Below are positions 50,846 through 58,723 of a stretch of DNA of 64,000 bases, one piece after another. The position numbers were made by a program, and so were the translations under genes. The stretch comes from Phycisphaerales bacterium (GTDB taxonomy: Bacteria; Planctomycetota; Phycisphaerae; Phycisphaerales; UBA1924): contig CAJPFG010000030.1 in assembly GCA_905339235.1 (NCBI GenBank), forward strand, positions 1 to 64,000. The letters are read 5' to 3'. The notes beneath the pieces were generated by a model, which had not been told where the DNA came from, did no database searches, and saw only the letters and a program-made list of their open reading frames with translations. Position 1 is the stretch's first letter. Each line of letters starts with the position of its first letter.

Positions 50846-52783
50846 TCACGGGCATGGCCCGCCGTTGACACTCTGCTCCACCGCCTCGATGTCGAATCCG
50901 TTCACCGACCCGTCGTGGTTGTAGTCCGCGTCCGGCTGGCAGAAGTTGCTCAGGTCACCGTTCACCGCCTGCTCCATGGCCTCGATGTCGAACCCGTTCA
51001 CGGAGCCGTCGCAGTTCACGTCCGGATCGCACGACGGGCCGCACTCGGAGACCAGGACGATGGCGGGCATGGTGAGCGAATCCCCGCACGCGTTGGAGAC
51101 GACACACCGGTACGAGCCCTCATCCGCGAGCGAGGCCGGGCCGATCACCAGCGTCGGCGCCACAGCGCCCACGACGGGCGCCCCCTCTCGCAGCCACTGG
51201 TACGCGAGCGTACCCACTCCGGTCGCCCCGCTCCCGAGAACGACCTCGCCGCCCACGCATGCGCTCGCGCCCTGGGGGTGAAGCGTGATTGTGGGCGCGC
51301 AGGCCGCGGCACCAAACTCGAAGGCTCCCATGTCGGTGACGCCGTCGCCCGGCCCCGGCAGCCCTCTCACCGCCCGATCATGGCCGTCGGCATCCTCGAC
51401 CACACCGGGCGGCAGGTCGGCGTTGCTTCCCGCGTCGATGCAGACGGAGGCGGCTTGCAGCCGGAAGTTTCCCGCCGCGGCATTCATGGGCAACGGATCG
51501 GCGTCGATGCAACCGGGGAAGTTGGCGGGATCGGGCGGGTCTTCTCCCGGCACGGGCGTGAATAGATCCTGCACGCACGAATACCGGGCGGCGATCGTGC
51601 CGCGCATCTGCCGTTTCAGTGGTTCGACATCCTCGCCGGTCGCAACATTTCCCCACACGATGCTGTTGCGGAGCAGCACCTCCAGGCTGTAGTAGGTGTT
51701 GATACCCGCGCCTTCTCGCGCGGAGTTGTTCGCGATCGTGCTGTTGAGGATCGTGAGCGTGCCGGGCGTAAAGACCATCCCGCCGATGGCCCCCGCCTCG
51801 CCCCCGGCCGTTCCGGCCGAAGTGCAAATCGTCGTGGCGGTGTTGTGGTGGAACACGCTATTGACGATCATCGTGTCGCCCCAGGCGAATATCGCCCCGC
51901 CGTAGTGCGCCTGGTTGTTCGAGAAGACGCAGTCGCGGACGGTCAACCCGTCGGCGAAACTGTCGATCGCACCACCCCAGGCCCATTGCGGGCCGTTCTG
52001 GCAGGCGTAAAGCCCGCGCGCGACGTTGAAGTCAAAGGCGCAGCGCGTCACGGTCACCGGCAGCGTCGATTCGTTCTGGATGCCCGCGCCAAGCCCTTCC
52101 CCGCCGCTGCCCGCCGTCACGGCGGTATTGCCCGAGAAGACGCAATCGCTGATCCGCGCCTCGGTCCCGCCCACCAGCGCCATCGCGCCCCCGCACGCCA
52201 GGTGCGCATAGTTGCCGGTGAAACGGCAATCTTCGATATCCAGCGCGACGTTATTGGCGTACAGACCGCCCCCGTATCCCCAGTTCACATAGTTCGACGC
52301 GAACGTACAGTTGCGAACCGCCAGCGACCCGCCCGTCGCCAGCACTCCGCCCCCGCTCGCCTGGATCGCGTTGCCCGCCCGGATGGTCAGGCCGTCCAGC
52401 GATGTGCCCGCTGCCGCATTCGTCACGATCACCACCGGCCCGCGCCCCGAGGGCCAGTTGCCCACGAGCGAACTCACGTTGGCGTTCCAGTCGCGCTGAC
52501 CTCGCGACGCCTCATCCCCCCGAAAGCCGCCGAAGACCCTCACCCCGCTGGGGAGCGTGAGGCCCGCGCCCGCCGGGTAGTCTCCCGCCGCGACCCATAC
52601 CTCATCGCCCGCCCCGGCCGCGGCCATGGCGCTGTGCAACGTCGTGAACGCGTCCGTCCATGATGCGCCATCGTTCGCGCCCGTGGCGTCCCACCGGACG
52701 AACCACACCGCGCCGTGGGCCTGCCATGCCACCACACAAGCGCTCGCCGCGGCGAGTCGCAACCGTCGCCTGAGAGTTGTCAT
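50846..52783 (-). CDS. Secreted right-handed beta-helix protein with Ig and dockerin-like domains
   Basis: A protein of 645 residues from the ATG at 52783; the leftward frame opens 12 codons earlier. TTLRRRLRLAAASACVVAW with AHGAVWFV is a signal peptide. GASWTDAFTTLHSAMAAAGAGDEVWVAAGDYPAG is the usual opening of secreted parallel beta-helix proteins. Coils of about 22-25 residues follow, with repeated NCTFASN / DCRFTGN / DCVFSGN / NSTIANNSA steps, and DMGAFEFG closes the helix. An Ig-like domain (ACVGGEVVLGSGATGVGTL) and the tag ([45 protein letters not shown]) complete the chain. Such helices often bind or cleave polysaccharides, but no catalytic residues were identified. Confidence 0.88.
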   Translation of the reverse strand: MTTLRRRLRLAAASACVVAWQAHGAVWFVRWDATGANDGASWTDAFTTLHSAMAAAGAGDEVWVAAGDYPAGAGLTLPSGVRVFGGFRGDEASRGQRDWNANVSSLVGNWPSGRGPVVIVTNAAAGTSLDGLTIRAGNAIQASGGGVLATGGSLAVRNCTFASNYVNWGYGGGLYANNVALDIEDCRFTGNYAHLACGGAMALVGGTEARISDCVFSGNTAVTAGSGGEGLGAGIQNESTLPVTVTRCAFDFNVARGLYACQNGPQWAWGGAIDSFADGLTVRDCVFSNNQAHYGGAIFAWGDTMIVNSVFHHNTATTICTSAGTAGGEAGAIGGMVFTPGTLTILNSTIANNSAREGAGINTYYSLEVLLRNSIVWGNVATGEDVEPLKRQMRGTIAARYSCVQDLFTPVPGEDPPDPANFPGCIDADPLPMNAAAGNFRLQAASVCIDAGSNADLPPGVVEDADGHDRAVRGLPGPGDGVTDMGAFEFGAAACAPTITLHPQGASACVGGEVVLGSGATGVGTLAYQWLREGAPVVGAVAPTLVIGPASLADEGSYRCVVSNACGDSLTMPAIVLVSECGPSCDPDVNCDGSVNGFDIEAMEQAVNGDLSNFCQPDADYNHDGSVNGFDIEAVEQSVNGGPCP

Positions 52784-52869
52784 CGCGGCCCATTCTAAAG
52801 CGGGCGAGATCTCGTTCAATCCGGATTACTCCCCGCGTCGACGGCGGGGTTTTCCCGGCAAACGAACCG

Positions 52870-54765
52870 CTACGGACACGGCCCGCCGTTTACACCCTGC
52901 TCCACCGCTTCGACATCGAACCCGTTCACCGAACCATCCTGGTTGTAGTCGGAATCCGGCTGGCAGAAGTTCGAGAAGTCACCGTTCACGGCCTGCTCCA
53001 TGGCCTCGATGTCGAACCCGTTCACGCTCCCGTCGCAGTTGACATCGGGATCGCATGTCGGTGGCGCGAGAACGACTTCGACCACCATCACGTCGTCGGC
53101 CGTGAGACCGCCGTTGTCGGTGACAGTCAGGTTGATCGTGTGAGATCCGACCGAGAGGGAAACCGCCGCGGTCGGCGAGGGGCCGTCCGACAGCACCGTC
53201 GGTCCTTCGGCCCATCGGTAGTTGGAGATCGTCCCGTCGGGATCGGTCGAGGCCGAGCCGTCGAGCGTCACCGGCTCGTCGCCGGAGCCGTCGGCATCTT
53301 CGAGCGTCTGGTCGGGTCCGGCATCGGCCACGGGCGGCTGGTTCGGCGGGACCACCGTGCCGGTAAGCGTGACTTGGATCGACGGTCGCTCGGGGTCGCT
53401 GGTGGAAAGGGTCAGCGTTCCGTTGCGGGGCCCCAGCGTCGCGGTTGACATGGTGATCGTGTGGGTGTTGGAGCCGCCCCCGGGTGCTTCGGTGAAGTTC
53501 CCGCCCGGAGCGGAAAACCCGGCACTCGCGGACATCGAGTACGCCAGGTTGGCGATGCCGTTCACGGTCCAGAGCGCGGTGTCACCGGCGTTCTGGACCA
53601 CGAGCGTGCGCTGGGGCGAGGGCGCACCCTGCACGACGGTGCCGAAGTCGAGGCTCGCGGTGTTCGAAGCCCTGGGCGGCACGCGCAGGTCAAGGAACAC
53701 CGGCATGTGCCCGCCCGCCCCAAGATCGCTGAACGCGCAGTTCGCGATCGCCTGCGCGATCGCGTTGCCCACCATCAGATTGCTCGTGGTGTTGAGCGCG
53801 GCGTTGAAGGACGTACCGTCGTTGCCGTAGCAGCGGTACGAGTGGTTCGGATCGTCAAATCTCGAGAGGTTCCACGCGACGGGATTCTGGGGCCCCGACA
53901 GCACTCCGATGTAGTCCATGCCGGCGGAATCGAGCAATCCGCCCGAGAGCAGGATCTGATCGTGCCGGTCGTCCATGCCGCCCGCGCCGACTGGGTCCTG
54001 CGTGTGCACCATGCTGAACGCGCCGTTGTTGTTCCAGGATCCCGGCGCGTTGATGGGGTCGAAGAAGCGGCCCGAGTTGTTGGCCTGGCTGCCCACCAGT
54101 TCCGCGTAGGAAGACTGAGAGGAACTCTGCATGTTGAAGTCACCCAGCACCAGGAACTGGTACCCCGCGGGGAGCCCCGTCCCGGAGCCGTTGGTGTTGA
54201 CTCCCTCCGCATTGTCGCGGATGCGCTGGGTCTCGATCAGCCGGCGCGCGTTGTCGCCGGATGTGCTCCCGGCCTTCAGGTGGACACCGTACACCCCGAT
54301 GCAGTTCGCGGGGATCGAGGAGTATCCGAACGGGCGGATGTCCCATCGGTACGTGTTGCGGGGCTGCTCCGGAGACGCGGCGCCCACGGCCACCGTCACG
54401 GTGTCGCGAACGAGAACCACCTTGCTCGTGCGATAGAGCAGCACAGCCTCGGAGTCCGGGCCGTCCTCGAAGGTGGCAAACGCCCAATCCCCGGGGCTGC
54501 CGAGATCGGAAGGGGGGTTGGGGTACCCCGGCGCGGTGTTCAGGGCGTTGCGCAGGGCAACCAAGGCCGCGGCGCTCTCCACTTCCTGCACGCACAACAC
54601 GTCAGGAGCCATCCGTCGGCCCTGGAACGTCCCGTATACCGCGCGCTGAATGTCCGCGGCCCGGTCCGTTCCGTCGTATGCGGAGATGTTCCACGCGGCG
54701 ATCCGTAACTGGGCGGCGGCCGGTGCGGCAACGATCAAACTCAGCACAACGGGTGAGACTCGCAT
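52870..54765 (-). CDS. Secreted EEP-family nuclease/phosphatase with PKD and dockerin-like domains
   Basis: A protein of 631 residues from the ATG at 54765. RVSPVVLSLIVAAPAAAQ is a signal peptide. The endonuclease/exonuclease/phosphatase domain spans residues 18-330: RIAAWNISAYDG, CVQEVESA (metal Glu), GVYGVHLKAGS (His), VLGDFNM (Asp/Asn), DRHDQILLSG and GGHMPVFLDL. In the last motif the Asp that normally precedes His (SDH.P) is Gly. A domain of the choice-of-anchor D type follows (LDFGTVVQGAPSPQRTLVVQ), then a PKD domain (AGPDQTLEDADGSGDEPVTL) and the tag ([38 protein letters not shown]). The likely substrate is nucleic acid or a phosphoester in the surroundings. Confidence 0.86.
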   Translation of the reverse strand: MRVSPVVLSLIVAAPAAAQLRIAAWNISAYDGTDRAADIQRAVYGTFQGRRMAPDVLCVQEVESAAALVALRNALNTAPGYPNPPSDLGSPGDWAFATFEDGPDSEAVLLYRTSKVVLVRDTVTVAVGAASPEQPRNTYRWDIRPFGYSSIPANCIGVYGVHLKAGSTSGDNARRLIETQRIRDNAEGVNTNGSGTGLPAGYQFLVLGDFNMQSSSQSSYAELVGSQANNSGRFFDPINAPGSWNNNGAFSMVHTQDPVGAGGMDDRHDQILLSGGLLDSAGMDYIGVLSGPQNPVAWNLSRFDDPNHSYRCYGNDGTSFNAALNTTSNLMVGNAIAQAIANCAFSDLGAGGHMPVFLDLRVPPRASNTASLDFGTVVQGAPSPQRTLVVQNAGDTALWTVNGIANLAYSMSASAGFSAPGGNFTEAPGGGSNTHTITMSTATLGPRNGTLTLSTSDPERPSIQVTLTGTVVPPNQPPVADAGPDQTLEDADGSGDEPVTLDGSASTDPDGTISNYRWAEGPTVLSDGPSPTAAVSLSVGSHTINLTVTDNGGLTADDVMVVEVVLAPPTCDPDVNCDGSVNGFDIEAMEQAVNGDFSNFCQPDSDYNQDGSVNGFDVEAVEQGVNGGPCP

Positions 54766-54884
54766 GGGGCCCTCGTCGCCAAACCGCCTGGCAGAATCCA
54801 CAAAAACTCGTGCGTGCAGTATACCCGACTTCGGTCACAAGTCTTGTGGGCTACGCAGGTTATCGACACGGCGATCCCGCTGTT

Positions 54885-56861
54885 TCAGCACCCGCCGTTG
54901 ATCCGTTGTTCGTAGGCTTCAAGATCAAACCCATTCAGCGCCCCGTCCTGATTAACGTCGGCGTCGGGCCGGTCCTCGAAGCCGTTGATGATTTGCTCGA
55001 GGGTTTCCAGGTCGTACCCGTTGATCGCCCCGTCATCGTTGAAATCCACCACCGGGCACGGATCGATCGGCGGCGCGCCGGACATCCCGAAGGCCGACCC
55101 GAACAGCGCCCCCGTAGGTCCGATCACAGTTGCCGCTCCGGTACCCGGATCGACGCGCAACAGCGTCGCGTTCGCCGCGTTGATCGTGAACAGGCGCCCG
55201 TCCGTGGTCGCGGCCAGTGCGTTGCAATCGCTCGCGCCCGACCCAAGCATTCCGATAATCAGCCAGGCGTTGCTCTGGTTGTTGAACCGCAGCAGGCGAG
55301 TCCCGGAAGGCGAGTCATCGAGCGCGAAGAGCGTGCCGCTTTGCGGATCGGCGTCCAGCCCGCCGATGATTCCGCCGAACGGCGCGCCGACCGCCGACGC
55401 GATTCGGGTGATGAGGTTGATCTCAAAGAGCTGCCCGTCCGCCGCTCGCACTCCGTACACGCGATCCCGGATGGGATCGACCGCGAGCCCGGTGATCAGG
55501 CCCGGGTCGGGAACCAGGGGGCCTATGGGCACCGCTTGTCCGAACGGATAAGAAATAACCCACAGTGTCCGGCTCTCATCGATCGCGACCCATTGCCGGC
55601 GAGTGGGGTCGTAGGCGAGTCCCTGCATGCCCGGCGGGGTCTGGGCCACGGCGCCGAACCTTCCGCTCTGGTCGTCCACGAGGCCGACGTGATTGTTCAG
55701 ATCACCGGCCGCGGCGATGACGCCGGAAACCGCCCCGAGCCCCGACGCGCACACGCCCGCGGGATGCGCCAGCGCGAAGCGAAGATTGGGGTTGTTTACC
55801 GCCGTCGCCGAGTTGGACCCGCCCGAGGCGGTGCATCCGGCGTTCGTGTGGATCGCGATGGCACGGCGATCCGCCGCCAGGTAAACCGGGGACCCGGAGT
55901 TGCCCCCGGTTGTATCGACGGTGTGCCGGACGGCGAGACCCTCCATCGCTGAAAAGGCGCCGACATGGCTCTTCTGAACGTACTGCCAGGTGCGCACGAT
56001 GGGCGTGTACACCGCGCCAAAGCCGGTGACTCCGACCGCCTGCCCCTCCGCGGCGGGGACGTTTTCCGCCAACTCGAAGAACGAGCCCTGCGCCTGCGCG
56101 GCCGTGAGGCCGGTTTGCGAGTTGGGGAAGCAGCCGAAATACGCCCAATCGTCGCCGATGCCATTGAATCGCGACTGCACCGAGGTGGGCTCGACCGCGT
56201 ACTGGTCCTGGGGCGGGGGGTGGACGATGGTGCCGTCGGAGTTGGAAAGAGGCACGTTGAACTCCACCACCGAACCCGCGCCAACGCTGCAGTGCCCGGC
56301 CGAGAGCATCGTGCGATTGGGATCATTTATGATCCAGGCGGTGCAGATGGTGGGAAAGAGCCTCGCGACGGCCGGGTCGGCCGACAGCAGGCGGTCGTCG
56401 GTGGGGCCGCAGATGGTCCGCTCGCCATACTGCTCGGGCGCAGGAGGCGAACCCAGTTCGACCGACAGGATCTCCAGAAAGGCGGGGCCCGGCGCTCCGC
56501 GCGACAGAAGGTCCACGCGCACGCTGTCGCCGTTGAAGTACGCCGAGGAGTTGGCCCACTGAGCCACGTGCTCGGAGGTGAGGCTCTGCTCCGCCTGATC
56601 CAGTAGGCTCGTGATGCGGATAACGCACGCGTCGCCGGCGCCGGGGTCTCCCGGGAGGTGCGAGGAGCCGAAGTGCAGGCGCATCCAACTTGCGCCTTCG
56701 GAGTGAACGACCACGGAATCCACGATTTCGGAGGTGGCCGGCGCGCAGTTACCGTTCAGGCGAGCAACGCTCACGGCCTCGACGCCGGGCGGCACGCCAT
56801 TCCGGGCAAAGGAAACGCCACAGAACAACAGCGTGGCGACGAGCAATGTCGAACGATTCAT
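54885..56861 (-). CDS. Secreted trypsin-like serine protease with variant dockerin-like tag
   Basis: A protein of 658 residues from the ATG at 56861. NRSTLLVATLLFCGVSFA is a signal peptide. The S1 protease domain spans about residues 150-370. TMLSAGHCSVG carries the His, GIGDDWAYFG the Asp and DTTGGNSGSPVYL the Ser, so the triad is complete. A propeller-like region follows (GLAYDPTRRQWVAIDES; GLAVDPIRDRVYGVRA; GGLDADPQSGTLFALDD). The tag differs from all the others: DFNDDGAINGYDLETLEQ, then DVNQDGALNGFDLEAYEQ and INGGC. It lacks the two inner cysteines. It should be an extracellular endopeptidase; specificity is not predicted. Confidence 0.87.
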   Translation of the reverse strand: MNRSTLLVATLLFCGVSFARNGVPPGVEAVSVARLNGNCAPATSEIVDSVVVHSEGASWMRLHFGSSHLPGDPGAGDACVIRITSLLDQAEQSLTSEHVAQWANSSAYFNGDSVRVDLLSRGAPGPAFLEILSVELGSPPAPEQYGERTICGPTDDRLLSADPAVARLFPTICTAWIINDPNRTMLSAGHCSVGAGSVVEFNVPLSNSDGTIVHPPPQDQYAVEPTSVQSRFNGIGDDWAYFGCFPNSQTGLTAAQAQGSFFELAENVPAAEGQAVGVTGFGAVYTPIVRTWQYVQKSHVGAFSAMEGLAVRHTVDTTGGNSGSPVYLAADRRAIAIHTNAGCTASGGSNSATAVNNPNLRFALAHPAGVCASGLGAVSGVIAAAGDLNNHVGLVDDQSGRFGAVAQTPPGMQGLAYDPTRRQWVAIDESRTLWVISYPFGQAVPIGPLVPDPGLITGLAVDPIRDRVYGVRAADGQLFEINLITRIASAVGAPFGGIIGGLDADPQSGTLFALDDSPSGTRLLRFNNQSNAWLIIGMLGSGASDCNALAATTDGRLFTINAANATLLRVDPGTGAATVIGPTGALFGSAFGMSGAPPIDPCPVVDFNDDGAINGYDLETLEQIINGFEDRPDADVNQDGALNGFDLEAYEQRINGGC

Positions 56862-56919
56862 GAAGGGAAAGGCTCCATCCCCCCCCCGGGGTGCGATCTT
56901 GTTCAGTACATCCGGTGTA

Positions 56920-57750
56920 TCACGGGCACGGCGCGCCATTCACGCGCTGCTCCTCGGTCTCGATGTCGAAACCGTTTTCCGCGCCGTCGCCGTTGAGGTC
57001 GGCCGAGGGCTGGCAGAAGTTGGAGAAGTCCCCGTTGACCGCCTGCTCGGTCGCTTCGACGTCGAACCCGTTGACGGCCCCGTCGCAGTTCACGTCGGGG
57101 TCGCACTCGGGCGCGGGCGCGTGCATGATCAGCGATATGTTGTCCGCGTACCCATCGTTGTACGCGCCCATCGACCCGATCATGGTCAGGGCCAGCGTCA
57201 CCGAGCGGGTTCCCACGGGAACGCCGCCCGTGGCACGACGTTCATGCAGCGAGGTCGTGTTCTGCCGCTCCGACGCGACCGGGCCCACGAGAGTCGCCGT
57301 GCCGAGGCTCTGACCCAGGCCATCGTTGAACACCGCGGCCACTTGGGCGTTGTCGTCCTGATTCCCCGCGCCGCCCAGCCATGCGCTCAGATCGAAGGTC
57401 GCCTCGCCCGAGTCGATCCGCGAAGCGCCTTCGGACACATCGATGACCTGCGACGCGGTGGAGAACGGTGATCCCGCGCCGCCCGCGAAGAACTGCAGCC
57501 CGCGCTGGACCGGTCCGGGGGTGACGGCGGTGGGGAACCCGGCCGTGCCGTACCGCACCACGTTCACGCCGAAGAAGAAATCCCAGCCCGGGATCGACAC
57601 CACCGGCTGGATACCGTCGGGCGAAAAAGGCCCAGCCTCGGCGTCCCCGTTGTGTACGAGTTCGAGATCAAAGACCTGCGCATGCGTTGCGCAAGTGATT
57701 CCGGCAACGATGCACGCGGCGATAGCGCCGGTGCGGATGACGTTCGGCAT
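56920..57750 (-). CDS. Small secreted protein with dockerin-like tag
   Basis: A protein of 276 residues from the ATG at 57750, preceded by GGGAGAG. PNVIRTGAIAACIVAGITCA is a signal peptide. Residues 25-210 form a beta sandwich that looks like a galactose-binding or DUF642-type fold: LELVHNGDAEAGPF, ISIPGWDFFFG-like, SQVIDVSEGASRIDSGEATF and GYADNISLIMH. The 'NGDAE.GPF ... PGW' opening is typical of such domains in planctomycetes. The tag is [20 protein letters not shown] and [18 protein letters not shown], ending VNGAPCP. A carbohydrate-binding role is possible. The gene is divergent from the sigma factor gene. Confidence 0.85.
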   Translation of the reverse strand: MPNVIRTGAIAACIVAGITCATHAQVFDLELVHNGDAEAGPFSPDGIQPVVSIPGWDFFFGVNVVRYGTAGFPTAVTPGPVQRGLQFFAGGAGSPFSTASQVIDVSEGASRIDSGEATFDLSAWLGGAGNQDDNAQVAAVFNDGLGQSLGTATLVGPVASERQNTTSLHERRATGGVPVGTRSVTLALTMIGSMGAYNDGYADNISLIMHAPAPECDPDVNCDGAVNGFDVEATEQAVNGDFSNFCQPSADLNGDGAENGFDIETEEQRVNGAPCP

Positions 57751-58131
57751 ACGTCTCTCCCGAGAAGGACCCCAAGACCCTTCCCCTCCTCCAACAGCGG
57801 CCAGTCTAGCGTTAAAAATAATTTCCTCCAACCCCAATTGGATCACATGGGCCACAAAGATCATGCCAAACAAAAACCGGGGCCGGTTTTGGCATGAAGT
57901 CTCATTTACGAATGGGTTCGAGGTCCATCGGCGTTTATGGGCCGACTTGACCGAATTGTGTCCGCTTCTCGTGGTACCACCGGCGAAACTCGCCCCTGTC
58001 ACTGGTGGTACCCGCTTATCGGGGTGGAATCTCGCCCGCAAATCCCCGCTGACCAGCGCCAAGTGACGCGGGCGGCGAGGTTTCTGGTTTGGACGGCGCT
58101 AGCCCCTTGATTCGTCGGGTATTCTGTCTGC
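57751..58131. other. Divergent intergenic region with two strong dyads
   Basis: These 381 bases separate a leftward tagged gene from the rightward sigma factor. At 57862-57896 CATGCCAAACAAAAACCGG faces CCGGTTTTGGCATG, an interrupted palindrome. At 57971-57980 GTGGTACCAC is a perfect 10-bp palindrome. Its GGTACCACC (57973-57981) is also repeated inverted as GGTGGTACC (58004-58012). Repressor sites or RNA hairpins could both explain these. No gene or near-consensus promoter was recognised. Confidence 0.55.
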
Positions 58132-58707
58132 GTGATTGGTCAAACCGCGACACATACGACGTTGCTGACCCGGCTGGCCGACGCGGGCGACGCGATGGCG
58201 TGGCGCGACTTTCTGGCGCGCTACGGCGACCTGATCCGAGGGTTTTGCCAGCGGCGGGGGCTGCAGGCCGCGGATTGCGAGGATGTTCAGCAGGAAGTGC
58301 TGCTGTCGCTCACGAAATCGATGGGGCAGTTCCGGTATGACCCTGCCAAGGGGCTGTTTCGGTCGTACCTCAAGACCGTCGTGATGAACGCCATTTCCCG
58401 ACGATTGTGTCAGAATCCGGCCCATGCGGGGCTATCTCAGGCGAGCGCGGTGGGCGATTCCGCCGGCGAAGAGCACTGGGAGCAGGAATGGCGGCAGCAC
58501 CACTTCCGGCAGGCCATGCGTGTGATCGAATCGGAGTTTTCCGAGTCGGACCGGCGCGCGTTCGCGATGTACGCGGTCGAGGGGCGCGGCGTGCCGGAGA
58601 CCGCCCGCGAACTGGGCATCAGCCCGGACGCGGTCTACCAGGCCAAGTCGCGAGTCCTGCGGCGCCTGGGCCAACTTATCGAGGGGCAGGTCGCGGAAGA
58701 AGGATGA
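58132..58707 (+). CDS. Sigma-70 family RNA polymerase factor (ECF-like)
   Basis: A protein of 191 residues from a GTG at 58132 without a clear ribosome site. The region 2 part is ADAGDAMAWRDFLARYGDLI ... CEDVQQEVLLSLTKSM, with FRSYLKTVVMNAISRR as the DNA-melting segment. Region 4 is RAFAMYAVEGRGVPETARELGISPDAVYQAKSRVLRRL. It matches the ECF-type factors of planctomycetes that are encoded just upstream of a Ser/Thr kinase. The gap to the kinase is only 16 bp, which supports a joint signalling role. Confidence 0.9.
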   Translation: MIGQTATHTTLLTRLADAGDAMAWRDFLARYGDLIRGFCQRRGLQAADCEDVQQEVLLSLTKSMGQFRYDPAKGLFRSYLKTVVMNAISRRLCQNPAHAGLSQASAVGDSAGEEHWEQEWRQHHFRQAMRVIESEFSESDRRAFAMYAVEGRGVPETARELGISPDAVYQAKSRVLRRLGQLIEGQVAEEG

Positions 58708-58723
58708 TCGGCCGGTAGACGCG

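Noticed and set aside
57751-58062. N-terminal extension of the tagged protein at 56920-57750
   Set aside because: The frame is open upstream, but the signal peptide and ribosome site place the start at 57750.
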